Assembly (NCBI GenBank): GCA_963709155.1
Contig: CAVPVD010000005.1
Span: 558,001-622,000 of the forward strand
DNA from: Bog-159 sp963709155
Lineage (GTDB): Bacteria; Acidobacteriota; Terriglobia; Bryobacterales; Bryobacteraceae
DNA length: 64,000 nucleotides
Reading direction: 5' to 3'
This document shows positions 52,612 through 60,733 of this stretch, in pieces (the stretch's first letter is position 1; each line of letters starts with the position of its first letter). The position numbers and the translations under genes were made by a program. Under the pieces are notes generated by a model. It worked only from the letters and a program-made list of their open reading frames with translations. It did no database searches and had not been told where the DNA came from.

Positions 52612-52639
52612 TAAAGCCGGCATCCACGTCGGCCGATAA
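52612..52639 (+). promoter_or_regulatory. Candidate sigma-28 (FliA) promoter of fliM operon
   Basis: TAAA-N16-GCCGATAA, a full match to the FliA -10 consensus and a TAAA -35. The expected transcript start is about 52646, just upstream of the fliM TTG at 52659, and rules out starts further upstream. It shares the TAAAG and CGGCCGATA edges with the cheY element. Confidence 0.7.
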
Positions 52640-52658
52640 GGTATGTGGACGGTCCAGC

Positions 52659-53637
52659 TTGAATCGCACCTTGTCGCAACAGGAAATCGACGCTTTGTTC
52701 GTCAGCGCGGCCGGCGGACAAGCGCAAGAGTCTCCATCCCGAAAGGTAGTGCCTTTCGACTTCCGCCGGCCGGATCGCATCGCCAAATCCCAACTGCGGG
52801 CTATCCATCAGTTGCACGAAACCTTCGTCCACAATCTGGTGTCCAGCCTGTCGGCCTATCTACGGACATACCTTCTGGTGAATCTGGTGAGCGTTGAACA
52901 ACTATCTTGCGAGGAGTTTCTCAACGGCCTGCCGTCGCCCACCTGCATGCTCTCGTTGGGTTTGCGGCCCTATGACGGCTATGGATTGCTGGAGCTGAGC
53001 CCGGCCCTGGTCTTCCCCATTCTCGAAGTTCTGTTGGGAGGCGACGGCAAGTCCGCGGCGGCTTTACGCCGGGAGATCACCGAAATTGAACAGAAACTGC
53101 TCGATAGCCTGTTCCGCATCATTTTGAACGACCTGAAAGAGGCCTGGCAAGCGGTGGCTCCCATCGAGTTCGCGATTCATACGGTCGAAACCGAGCCCCA
53201 GTTTCTCCGTGTGCTGGCGCCCAGCGAAGCCGTCGTTGCGGTGGGCATTGAGATCCGCATCGGTGACAACGTAGGGATGATGAACATCGCCGTCCCATCC
53301 ATCATTGCCAAGATGATGCGCCAGAAGTTCGACCAGCAGTGGTCGCTGCGCCGTACCCAGTTCGACCGACGCGGAACAGACGGCCATGCTGTCCCGAATC
53401 CGGCCATCGCGTCTGGATCTCGACGTGCGCCTGCGCGGTCCGAGTCTGCTGGCGCGGGACTTGTTGCGCCTCGCCGAAGGCGATGTACTGGCCTTCGACT
53501 TTCCCGTGAGCCGGCCGCTGGACGGTCTCCTCAACGGCAAACTGCGGTTCGGCGGGCGGATCGTCGAGACAGGCCGCAAGCGCGGCTTCCTGGTGGAAGC
53601 CGGGCCGATCTCGCCCGGCATGGCCGATAAGGACTGA
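52659..53637 (+). CDS. fliM: Flagellar motor switch protein FliM, apparent single-base frameshift
   Basis: The N-terminus (TTG start 52659) has the CheY-binding peptide LSQQEIDALF, then the FliM core HQLHETFVHNLVSSLSAYLRTYLLVNLVSVEQLSCEEFLNGL and PALVFPILEVLLGGDG. After KFDQQWSLRRTQ (near 53356-53358) the frame breaks down into Arg-rich sequence and ends at 53630. The next frame continues DAEQTAMLSRIRPSRLDLDVRLRG, then KLRFGGRIVETGRKRGFLVEAGP, which is the C-terminal SpoA domain, ending at 53637. Removing one base gives 325 residues, the expected FliM length. FliM is needed for the C ring, so a sequence error or alternative decoding is likely. Confidence 0.85.
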
Positions 53638-53644
53638 AAGGCTC

Positions 53645-53938
53645 ATGATTCACCTCACGCGTCTTAATCACCGGCCGCTGGTTCTGAATGCGGACCTGAT
53701 CGAGTCGATCGAGGTGACCCCCGACACGGTCATCGCTCTGACCACGGGCCAGAAGTTGGTGGTGCTCGAATCCGCCGATGACATAGTCCGGCTGGTGGTC
53801 GAGTTTCGCCGGGCAATTCACAGGGGCGATCAACTTGGTCCCGGCATGGAAAGCGCCCAGAGTTCGTGTTCCAGCGGGCCGGGGGACGAGGGCCGAAATC
53901 GAACAGGACATGGCGGAAACAAACCAGAAGACGCCTGA
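53645..53938 (+). CDS. flbD: FlbD family flagellar protein
   Basis: 97 residues. The N-terminal domain MIHLTRLNHRPLVLNADLIESIEVTPDTVIALTTGQKLVVLESADDIVRLVVEF is the short FlbD-type family seen before motA in spirochaetes and other bacteria; it is not the sigma-54 regulator also called FlbD in Caulobacter. Role unknown, perhaps motor-associated. Its tail overlaps the motA start by 29 bp in another frame. Confidence 0.88.
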   Translation: MIHLTRLNHRPLVLNADLIESIEVTPDTVIALTTGQKLVVLESADDIVRLVVEFRRAIHRGDQLGPGMESAQSSCSSGPGDEGRNRTGHGGNKPEDA

Positions 53939-54788
53939 TCCGGCCAAGAAACAGCCCGGCCGCCGGCTGGATGTAGCCACGCTGGGCGGCCTGGCGCTGG
54001 CGTTGGCTGGCATCTTGGGAGGACTGGTTCTCGAAAAGGGAAACGTCGAAGACGTCAAGCAACTGACCGCCGCCATCATAGTTCTCGGAGGCACCTTGGG
54101 AGCCGTGATGGTGACCACGCCTATGGATCATCTCCGCCGCGCGGCCGGCAAGATCCCCACGATTTTCTTCGAGACCACCTACGCGCCGGAAGCCATCATC
54201 GAACAGATCATCGGTTACGCCACCAAAGCCCGCAAGAACGGCATCGTCTCCCTGGACGACGAATCGGCGTCCATCGCGGACCCGTTTCTGCGCAAGGCCT
54301 TGAACCTGGCCGTGGATGGGACGGACCTGCAGGAACTGCGCCGCATGATGGAGCTGGATATCGCCCTGGAGGAGCACCGCGGGGAAGCCGAAGCCAAGGT
54401 CTTCGAGGCTGCCGGCGGATACGCGCCTACGATCGGAATTATCGGCGCGGTCCTCGGGCTGATCCAGGTGATGAAACATCTGGCCAATATCGACGAGGTC
54501 GGCCGGGGTATCGCGGTGGCCTTTGTGGCGACCGTTTACGGCGTGGCCTCCGCAAATCTCTTATTTCTTCCCGCCGGCAGCAAGCTTCGGTCGCGCATGC
54601 ACGCTGCCGCGGAGATGCGCGAGCTTATGCTCGAAGGCATATTGGGGATTGCGGAAGGTTTGAATCCCAAGCTAATCCGGATCAAGCTGGAAGCCTATGC
54701 CCGCCCGCAGGCTCCCAAGAAAGCGTCTAAGGGAACCGCCAAACCCGCCGCCGCGCGACAGACCGCGGAGGCTGCCGCTGGGGAGTGA
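53910..54788 (+). CDS. motA: Flagellar stator protein MotA
   Basis: 292 residues from ATG 53910. TM1/2 LDVATLGGLALALAGILGGLVLEKGNVEDVKQLTAAIIVLGGTLGAVMV, the cytoplasmic loop with basic/acidic rotor-facing residues (LRRMMELDIALEEHRGEAEAKVFEAAGGYAPTIGIIGAVLGLIQVM) and TM4 GRGIAVAFVATVYGVASANLLFLP are the MotA pattern. A Lys/Pro/Ala-rich tail (residues 265-292) is an extension. It pairs with motB 12 bp downstream. Confidence 0.94.
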   Translation: MAETNQKTPDPAKKQPGRRLDVATLGGLALALAGILGGLVLEKGNVEDVKQLTAAIIVLGGTLGAVMVTTPMDHLRRAAGKIPTIFFETTYAPEAIIEQIIGYATKARKNGIVSLDDESASIADPFLRKALNLAVDGTDLQELRRMMELDIALEEHRGEAEAKVFEAAGGYAPTIGIIGAVLGLIQVMKHLANIDEVGRGIAVAFVATVYGVASANLLFLPAGSKLRSRMHAAAEMRELMLEGILGIAEGLNPKLIRIKLEAYARPQAPKKASKGTAKPAAARQTAEAAAGE

Positions 54789-54800
54789 TCGCCGAAGACT

Positions 54801-55595
54801 ATGCGAAAGCGCCGAAAAACCGATGAACATGTCAATCATGACCGCTGGCTGGTCTCTTATGCGGACTTCATCACCCTGCTCTTCGCTTTCTTCGTGGTGA
54901 TGTTCGCCTCCGCCCAGGCGGATCATGGCAATGCCGCGCGCGTCTCGCAGTCTGTTCGCAAGGCGCTCGAGGAGGGGCAAGTGAAAGTCGTGATGGCCGC
55001 CATTCTGGGCGGCACGCGGGAAGACAAAGGCAGGGGAAACGCGATGATGAAGGGCCCTGGTGGATCCCGTCCTACAGCCCGGGAGACCCCGCCGGCCGCG
55101 CCCGATCTGGCCGGCTCCATGGACTCCTTGCGCGCCGCTCTGAAGGTGGAGATCGAAAAGGGCCAGATTCAGGTCGCCCTGGAGCCACGCGGATTGGTGG
55201 TCAGTTTGCGCGAAGCGGCCTTTTTCGCTTCCGGCGACGACGCTCTGTACCCCGGAACCTATCCCAGCATAGAAAAAATCGCCCGGGCCATCGCCGCATT
55301 GCCGAGCCAGGTGCGGCTGGAGGGGCACACCGATTCGGTGCCCATTCATACCCCTCGATTCCACAGCAACTGGGAACTCTCGGCCGCGCGCAGCATCGCA
55401 ATGCTTGAGCTCCTGGTGTCCCGCTTCGGCATCCCGCCGCAGCGCCTGGCGGTGGCCGGTTACGCCGAGACGGTACCGGTCGAATCCAACGATAGCGAAC
55501 AGGGGCGTGCGCACAACCGCCGCGTGGATATCGTCATCCTGAACGAGCACGGTCTCGGTCCGGAACCCCAGGCGGCTGCGGCGGGCCCCCGGTAA
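54801..55595 (+). CDS. motB: Flagellar stator protein MotB
   Basis: 264 residues. The single TM includes the proton/sodium-binding Asp22 (SYADFITLLFAFFVVMFASA), followed by a plug/linker region and an OmpA-type peptidoglycan-binding domain with GHTDSVPIHTPRFHSNWELSAARSIAMLELLVSRFGIPPQRLAVAGYAETVPV. The TAA stop lies inside a strong GC hairpin. Ion specificity cannot be read from this. Confidence 0.95.
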   Translation: MRKRRKTDEHVNHDRWLVSYADFITLLFAFFVVMFASAQADHGNAARVSQSVRKALEEGQVKVVMAAILGGTREDKGRGNAMMKGPGGSRPTARETPPAAPDLAGSMDSLRAALKVEIEKGQIQVALEPRGLVVSLREAAFFASGDDALYPGTYPSIEKIARAIAALPSQVRLEGHTDSVPIHTPRFHSNWELSAARSIAMLELLVSRFGIPPQRLAVAGYAETVPVESNDSEQGRAHNRRVDIVILNEHGLGPEPQAAAAGPR

Positions 55596-55604
55596 GGGGG
55601 GCCC
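55583..55604. terminator. GC-rich hairpin spanning the motB stop (possible terminator)
   Basis: GGGCCCCC-GGTAAG-GGGGGCCC forms a perfect 8-bp GC stem with a 6-base loop holding the motB TAA. It lies between the convergent motB and cheX genes. No U-tract follows, so it may be an mRNA 3' stabiliser or rho-assisted terminator for either gene. Confidence 0.5.
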
Positions 55605-55631
55605 AAAGATCCTTACCCGGCCGGCCAGCCG

Positions 55632-56162
55632 TCACGCGCGTAAGTAAACCGGCGTGCAACTTCTGGCCGGACCCGCCGCGGGCGAGAAGGCCGCCGATTT
55701 CAGGAACAACTTGACCTCCAGCCGCTGTGTCCCGCAGTCGAACAATACGACGGTCCAGGTTTCGTCGCCGAAGCTCTTGGCCAGGAAATTCTTCCCGAAA
55801 ATCGCGGTGGGAATGCTCATCCCCATGGGTCCCAAAGACTTCTCCAGCGCGGTCTTCACGTTGCCCAGAATCATGTTGGCGACTTCCGCCACCGCATCGA
55901 GGACCTCGGCATCCACCACGGCGTACTCGGTCATCAGCATCTGTGAGGCAATCTGGCAGGCCAGTTCCGCCGAGCAGGAGAGGGTGCCGGTACCGGTCCA
56001 CTCGCCGGCCATCCCGATCAGGCAGATGACACCGTCGGAAGGATGGGAAGGGCCCTTATCGCAATAGGACTCCGCGAAATGGAGTTCAGCGCCCAACATG
56101 GTCGAAAACACGTCTTCGGTGGCTGCCCGAATATCGCGCACAATTTGATCGCTATCTATCAT
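55632..56162 (-). CDS. cheX: CheX-like chemotaxis phosphatase
   Basis: 176 residues. VICLIGMAGEWTGTGTLSCSAELACQIASQMLMTEYAVVDAEVLDAVAEVANMILGNVKTALEK has the CheX/CheC signature helix with E-x(2)-N, expected to dephosphorylate CheY-P. It is divergent from cheY (130 bp) and shares the intergenic region with it, with its own candidate sigma-28 promoter. Confidence 0.82.
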   Translation of the reverse strand: MIDSDQIVRDIRAATEDVFSTMLGAELHFAESYCDKGPSHPSDGVICLIGMAGEWTGTGTLSCSAELACQIASQMLMTEYAVVDAEVLDAVAEVANMILGNVKTALEKSLGPMGMSIPTAIFGKNFLAKSFGDETWTVVLFDCGTQRLEVKLFLKSAAFSPAAGPARSCTPVYLRA

Positions 56163-56179
56163 TGGTATGTCCCAGGTAT

Positions 56180-56206
56180 TTATCGGCGGAAAGCGCCAGC
56201 TCTTTA
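56180..56206 (-). promoter_or_regulatory. Candidate sigma-28 promoter of cheX
   Basis: Read on the minus strand, TAAA-N15-GCCGATAA matches the FliA consensus exactly, including consensus spacing. It ends 18 bases before the cheX ATG at 56162. It lies in the gap with the divergent cheY element. Confidence 0.7.
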
Positions 56207-56252
56207 GCCGTTCTCCGGCTGGTGCACCGGACGGCCATCCCGGCGATCACCG

Positions 56253-56280
56253 TAAAGTAATCCGAGGGCGCGGCCGATAG
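56253..56280 (+). promoter_or_regulatory. Candidate sigma-28 promoter of cheY
   Basis: TAAA-N16-GCCGATAG, one mismatch to the FliA -10 consensus. It ends 13 bases before the cheY ATG. Spacing equals the fliM element. Confidence 0.65.
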
Positions 56281-56292
56281 TTAGAACGGAGC

Positions 56293-56664
56293 ATGGCTTT
56301 GAACATTTTAGTCGTAGACGATTCCACCGCGATTCGGAAGATCCTGATCCGGGTGCTGCGGCAAACCGCCCTGGCGATCGGCGAAATCTTTGAGGCCCGC
56401 GACGGCGTGGAGGCTCTGGAGATCGTGCGGAGCCATCCTTTGAACCTGGTCCTTTCCGACATCAACATGCCGAATCTGGACGGTCTGGGCCTGCTGGCGC
56501 AGCTTAAGGGCACCGACCAATGGCGCAACCTCCCGGTGGTTATGATCACCACCGAGGGCAGCGAAGAAAAGGTGAGCCAGGCCATCCGTCTCGGCTCGGC
56601 TGCCTACATCCGGAAGCCCTTCACCGCTGAACAAATCCAGGAAAAGATCGGCGCTCTTCTTTGA
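56293..56664 (+). CDS. cheY: CheY-like chemotaxis response regulator
   Basis: 123 residues, a stand-alone receiver: acidic pocket VDDS, phospho-acceptor Asp56 in LNLVLSDINMPNLDGLGLL, Thr/Ser in VMITTEGS and Lys in YIRKPF. Expected to bind FliM LSQQEIDALF when phosphorylated and change rotor direction. It is followed by flgB after 228 bp and faces cheX. Confidence 0.9.
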   Translation: MALNILVVDDSTAIRKILIRVLRQTALAIGEIFEARDGVEALEIVRSHPLNLVLSDINMPNLDGLGLLAQLKGTDQWRNLPVVMITTEGSEEKVSQAIRLGSAAYIRKPFTAEQIQEKIGALL

Positions 56665-56862
56665 CACCCTCAGCAGGTCTGCCCACACGGCCCAGCTTCC
56701 GTCCGCCTTCGGCGCGTCATCGGCCCGGCTTGGCCGGGCATTACCCGATCGGCCGTTCCGCGGCCCAACGCCGCCGCGCGGCGCGCGCCAGAATCTTTGC
56801 GCGCGTGACGGGATCTTGTCGGCGCCCGAGCGCGCCGCTCTTGATTCCCGGTCAGTTAGCGA

Positions 56863-56878
56863 TGGAGCCCGGCTTGCT
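56863..56878 (+). promoter_or_regulatory. Candidate sigma-54 promoter of flgB operon
   Basis: TGGAGCCCGGCTTGCT has TGG at -24 and TTGCT at -12 in GG-N10-GC spacing. The predicted start (about 56889) is very near the flgB ATG at 56893, so the leader would be only a few bases; this is a caution. The rest of the 228-bp gap after cheY has no gene. Confidence 0.35.
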
Positions 56879-56892
56879 CTCCGGGATGTCGC

Positions 56893-57231
56893 ATGCTGAG
56901 CCACTTGTCGGACACGCTCGAACGTTACATGGATCTGCTGAGCGCCCGCCAGAAAGTGGTGGCTTCCAATATCGCCAACGCCGATACGCCGGGTTACCGG
57001 ACTAAGGACATCGATTTTCAGTCCGAATTCCGGTCGTTTCTGGGCAGTGGCGTACCCCAGGCATTCGAAGTCGCCGGGCTGCCCGTAAAGAACGACGGCA
57101 ACAACGTCAGCCTGGACCGCGAGTCCCGCTTACTGGCGGAGAACGACATGCGCTTCAACCTGGCCTCCAACCTATTGCGCAGCGAGGTGCAGGCGATCCG
57201 CGCGGCGCTGCAGACCGGGAGTAATGCATGA
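56893..57231 (+). CDS. flgB: Flagellar basal-body rod protein FlgB
   Basis: 112 residues: LSDTLERYMDLLSARQKVVASNIANADTPGYRTKDIDFQSEF and ENDMRFNLASNLLRSEVQAIRAAL are the FlgB motifs. First gene of the eight-gene basal body operon. The 3' end overlaps flgC (ATGA). Confidence 0.93.
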   Translation: MLSHLSDTLERYMDLLSARQKVVASNIANADTPGYRTKDIDFQSEFRSFLGSGVPQAFEVAGLPVKNDGNNVSLDRESRLLAENDMRFNLASNLLRSEVQAIRAALQTGSNA

Positions 57232-57656
57232 GCCTGTTTTCGGCGATGACCGTGAGCGCTTCCGGCATGGCGGCGGAGCGCACGCGGGCCGAGTTGCTGG
57301 TCGAGAATCTGGCGAACGCCGAGACCACCCGCACTCCGGAAGGCGGCCCATACCGGCGCAAGGACGCGGTTTTCGGCGCGCAGCCGATGGCGACTTCTTT
57401 TGGATCGTTGTTCGAGTCGCATTTGCAGGAGGGGGTTGCGGTCGAGGAGATCAGCGTGGACCTGCGCGATCCGGAGCGCCGCTACCTGCCGGGCCACCCG
57501 GATGCCGGACCGGACGGATATGTAGCCTTTCCACGGGTCAACCCGGCGGAGGATATGGTCGACCTGACCGGCGCGGCGCGCGGCTTTGAAGCCAACGTGG
57601 CGGCCATTTCCGCGGTCAAGGACATGATTATGCGCTCGATCGACCTGTTCAAGTGA
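57228..57656 (+). CDS. flgC: Flagellar basal-body rod protein FlgC
   Basis: 142 residues: MSLFSAMTVSASGMAAERTRAELLVENLANAETTRTPEGGPYRRKDAVF, ERRYLPGHPDAGPDGYVAFPRVNPAEDMVDLTGAARGFEANVAAISAVKDMIMRSIDLFK, the FlgC pattern. Overlaps flgB and fliE. Confidence 0.95.
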   Translation: MSLFSAMTVSASGMAAERTRAELLVENLANAETTRTPEGGPYRRKDAVFGAQPMATSFGSLFESHLQEGVAVEEISVDLRDPERRYLPGHPDAGPDGYVAFPRVNPAEDMVDLTGAARGFEANVAAISAVKDMIMRSIDLFK

Positions 57657-57976
57657 ACGCCGGGGAAATCGCCATGTCTTCACCCATTTCAGCGATTCCC
57701 GCCGTATCGTTGGCGGATCTTCCCGTGCGCGCCGGGGGCGGCCTGGCGGGCGGCGCCGGCAGTTTTGAGTCGTTATTGGCCGATGCCGTCGGAGGCGTTG
57801 ACCGTTTGCGCGCGGACGCCGGCCGCACTGTGGAGCAGTTTCTGTCCGGGGATGGCGGTGAGGTGCACACGGTAGCGCTGGCCACGCAGCGCGCGGAACT
57901 GGCTTTTGAAACGTTCCTCCAGATCCGGAATAAAGTGGTCTCGGCTTACCAGGCGGTTATGCAAATGCAGGTCTAG
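57653..57976 (+). CDS. fliE: Flagellar hook-basal body protein FliE
   Basis: 107 residues from GTG 57653 overlapping the flgC stop; ATG 57674 is an alternative. The C-terminus HTVALATQRAELAFETFLQIRNKVVSAYQAVMQMQV is the FliE signature. FliE links the MS ring to the rod. Confidence 0.9.
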   Translation: MNAGEIAMSSPISAIPAVSLADLPVRAGGGLAGGAGSFESLLADAVGGVDRLRADAGRTVEQFLSGDGGEVHTVALATQRAELAFETFLQIRNKVVSAYQAVMQMQV

Positions 57977-57985
57977 CGGCCGGCG

Positions 57986-59674
57986 ATGGGACAGATCAAG
58001 AAACTTCTGGCGCGCCTCTCGATGGCGCAAAAGATCAGCATTGCGGGCGCGGCCATGCTGGCGGCCGCGGCGCTGATCGGATTAACGCAGTGGCGGCATG
58101 AAGGAGACTTCCGCCCGCTCTACACGGGGCTGGCCCCAGAAGATGCCGGCGCGGTGGTGCAGAAGCTCAAGGAGACCGGCACCGAGTACCGGCTTTCTGA
58201 AAGCGGGTCGACGGTTCTGGCGCCTTCGGCTAAGCTGGCCGAACTGCGCCTGCAACTGGCCGCCAGCGGCCTGCCGAAAAGCGGTCGCATGGGTTTTGAA
58301 CTGTTCGATAAAACCAGCTTCGGCATGACCGATTTCGCGGAGCACGTCAATTACCGGCGTGCGCTCGAAGGTGAGTTGGAGCGTTCCATCGTCTCGCTGG
58401 CGGAGGTAGAGCGGGCTCGCGTGCACCTGACCTTGCCGAAGGATTCGGTTTACCTGGAAGCCCGCCAGCCGGCGAAGGCCAGCGTGGTGCTGGGGCTGCG
58501 CCCGGGCGCCCAACTCTCCCCGCAGAACGTGATGGCCGTTTGCAACCTGCTGGCCAGCGCCGTGGAAGGCCTGGCGCCGGAGGCCGTCTCGGTGGTGGAT
58601 ACGCGTGGCGACCTGCTCAACCGTCCACGGAAATCCGGCGACGGCGGCGGTCTGGAGGGGTCCGAAGCCAGCCTCGAATATCGCGACATGGTCGAAAAAG
58701 GGCTGTTAGCCAAAATCCAGTCCACTCTCGAGCCCTTGCTGGGCGCCGACCGCTTTCGCGCGTCCGTATCGGCCGAGTGCGATTTTTCGAGTGGGGAACA
58801 GAGCGAGGAAAGCTTCGATCCGGCCCGCTCGGTGATGGTCAGCTCCCAAAAAAGCGAAGATATCGCGCCCACCGCCCTGTCCGGCGGCGTGCCAGGCACT
58901 GCCTCCAATCTGCCGCGTCCCCCGGCGAAGTTGTCCGGTACGAGTTCCGGCGCTTCGCGGCGGACTGAAGAAATCAACTATCAGTCCAGCCGGATGGTGC
59001 GCCGGGTGAAGCTGCCGCAGGGCGAACTGAAGAGGGTTTCGGTCTCCCTGCTGTTGGACCAGGAGGTGCGCTGGGAAGGCAAGGCCCCGCATCTCCAACA
59101 GGTCCTGATCCCGCCGTCCGCCGAGAAGCTCAAGGCCATCCACGATCTGGTAGCCGGCGTGATCAGCTTCAAAGCCGAACGCGGAGATCAGTTGATCGTC
59201 GAGACATTGCCCTTCGAAGCCACGCTGCATACGGAGCCCCCGGTGAGCGGGTTGCCAGCCGCGCCTCCGCAGGCCCCTGTGAACCCCGTGCCGGCGTGGC
59301 TGCGCAGTCCCAAGGGTATGGCGTCCGCGGCCGGCGCTGTCGTCCTCCTCTTGGTGCTGGCGGCGGCCGGCTTCAGGTTGCTTCACAAGCGCTCGGGAAG
59401 CGCCGCGGCACTTCGTGCGGCCTTGCCCCCGGGTGCCGCGGAGGCGCCCGCTCTGGCCGAAGGCGATTCCGTCGAAAAGAAGATTCAGGCCCACATGGGC
59501 GGCCAGGCGGACTTGCAGGCGCGCCTGGAAGCCGAGGCGCTGGAGGCGATCAAAGCACCCACTCCCAGCACCAACAAAAAAGACGTGCTGACCAAATATC
59601 TGCGGGAGAGCCTCAAGAAAGACGCGATCATGCAGGTACAGACGCTGCGTACCTGGCTGCATGAGAAAACCTAG
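57986..59674 (+). CDS. fliF: Flagellar MS-ring protein FliF
   Basis: 562 residues. N-terminal TM (about 16-35), RBM domains with RPLYTGLAPEDAGAVVQKLKETGTEYRLSESGSTVLAPSAKLAELRLQLAASGLPKSGRMGFELFDKTSFGMTDFAEHVNYRRALEGELERSI, SSRMVRRVKLPQGELKRVSVSLLLD, a second TM (about 448-465, ASAAGAVVLLLVLAAAGF) and a C-terminal FliG-binding tail (LTKYLRESLKKDAIMQVQTLRTWLHEK). It forms the MS ring. Confidence 0.96.
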   Translation: MGQIKKLLARLSMAQKISIAGAAMLAAAALIGLTQWRHEGDFRPLYTGLAPEDAGAVVQKLKETGTEYRLSESGSTVLAPSAKLAELRLQLAASGLPKSGRMGFELFDKTSFGMTDFAEHVNYRRALEGELERSIVSLAEVERARVHLTLPKDSVYLEARQPAKASVVLGLRPGAQLSPQNVMAVCNLLASAVEGLAPEAVSVVDTRGDLLNRPRKSGDGGGLEGSEASLEYRDMVEKGLLAKIQSTLEPLLGADRFRASVSAECDFSSGEQSEESFDPARSVMVSSQKSEDIAPTALSGGVPGTASNLPRPPAKLSGTSSGASRRTEEINYQSSRMVRRVKLPQGELKRVSVSLLLDQEVRWEGKAPHLQQVLIPPSAEKLKAIHDLVAGVISFKAERGDQLIVETLPFEATLHTEPPVSGLPAAPPQAPVNPVPAWLRSPKGMASAAGAVVLLLVLAAAGFRLLHKRSGSAAALRAALPPGAAEAPALAEGDSVEKKIQAHMGGQADLQARLEAEALEAIKAPTPSTNKKDVLTKYLRESLKKDAIMQVQTLRTWLHEKT

Positions 59675-59704
59675 GAGTGTCCGGAAGATTGGCATACACA
59701 CGCG

Positions 59705-60733
59705 ATGATCGCAAATATTAAGCGCAACGAACTGATCTCCGGCGTGCGCAAAGCCGCCATGCTGATGGTCCTGCTGGGCGAAGAGGCCAGTGGGCAGCTT
59801 ATGCGGGAGCTGTCGGAGGACGAGGTCCAATCGCTTTCGCGGGAGGTCGCGCGGCTTTCCACGATCTCGAACGAGGAAGGCGAGGCGGTGCTCGAAGAGT
59901 TCTATCAGATGTGCATGGCCCGGGAGTACGTTTCGCGGGGCGGCATCGACTATGCCCGCAAACTGCTGCTGAGCGCGTTTGGACCCGAGGCCGCGCGCAA
60001 GCTCGTCGACCGGCTGGTCAAAACCATGGGCAACGACACGGCGGCCTTCGATGCGCTGCAGAAGGCCGATCCCCAGCAACTGGCAAAGTTTATCCACAGC
60101 GAACACCCGCAGACCATTGCCTTCATCCTTTCACACCTCAGCTCGACGCAAGCCGCCGCGCTGCTGATCTCGTTGCCCGCGCAGATCCGCGCGGACGTGG
60201 CGCTGCGTATGGCGCACCTGGACCAAATCTCCCCTGAAATCATCCACAAGATCGCCGCTGTGATCGGACAGAAGCTGCAGACCCTGGGCGAGTTCAGCCG
60301 CGAATCGTACGGAGGGGTGCGGGCCGTGTCCGAGATGTTCAACCGGTTGGAGTCAGGTGCCAGCAAAGAGATCCTGGAATCCATTGAAACCGAGAACGCC
60401 GGGCTCGCGGATACCATTCGCCACCTCATGTTCGTTTTCGAGGACATGCTGCTCCTCGATAGCAATAGCCTCAAGGAGGTCCTGACCAAAGTGGACCGCA
60501 AGGTCCTCACCCTGGCGCTCAAGGGCACCAGCGATCAGGTGCGTAAGCATTTCGTCGCCTGCCTTTCGCAGCGCGGCGCCGAGATGCTGCTCGAAGATAT
60601 GGACGCGCTGGGCCCGGTGAAGATCAAGGAAGTCGAAGCCGCGCAGCAGCAGATCGTGAGCGTGGTGCGGCAATTGGAGAGCGACGGGACGATTAACCTG
60701 AAGGGCGCCGGCGGAGAACAGTATGTTGTCTAA
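59705..60733 (+). CDS. fliG: Flagellar motor switch protein FliG
   Basis: 342 residues. ISGVRKAAMLMVLLGEEASGQLMRELSEDEVQSLSREVARLS (N domain), SEHPQTIAFILSHLSSTQAAALLISLPAQIRADVALRMAHLDQISPEII (middle domain, with EHPQT), and charged torque helix FVFEDMLLLDSNSLKEVLTKVDRKVLTLALKGTSDQVRKHFVACLSQRGAEMLLEDMDAL (C domain). Interacts with MotA and FliF. Overlaps fliH by 11 bp. Confidence 0.97.
   Translation: MIANIKRNELISGVRKAAMLMVLLGEEASGQLMRELSEDEVQSLSREVARLSTISNEEGEAVLEEFYQMCMAREYVSRGGIDYARKLLLSAFGPEAARKLVDRLVKTMGNDTAAFDALQKADPQQLAKFIHSEHPQTIAFILSHLSSTQAAALLISLPAQIRADVALRMAHLDQISPEIIHKIAAVIGQKLQTLGEFSRESYGGVRAVSEMFNRLESGASKEILESIETENAGLADTIRHLMFVFEDMLLLDSNSLKEVLTKVDRKVLTLALKGTSDQVRKHFVACLSQRGAEMLLEDMDALGPVKIKEVEAAQQQIVSVVRQLESDGTINLKGAGGEQYVV

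Noticed and set aside
52497..52658. N-terminal extension of the fliM frame
   Set aside because: It carries the predicted sigma-28 promoter and no FliM-like sequence; the family motif LSQQEIDALF begins right after TTG 52659.
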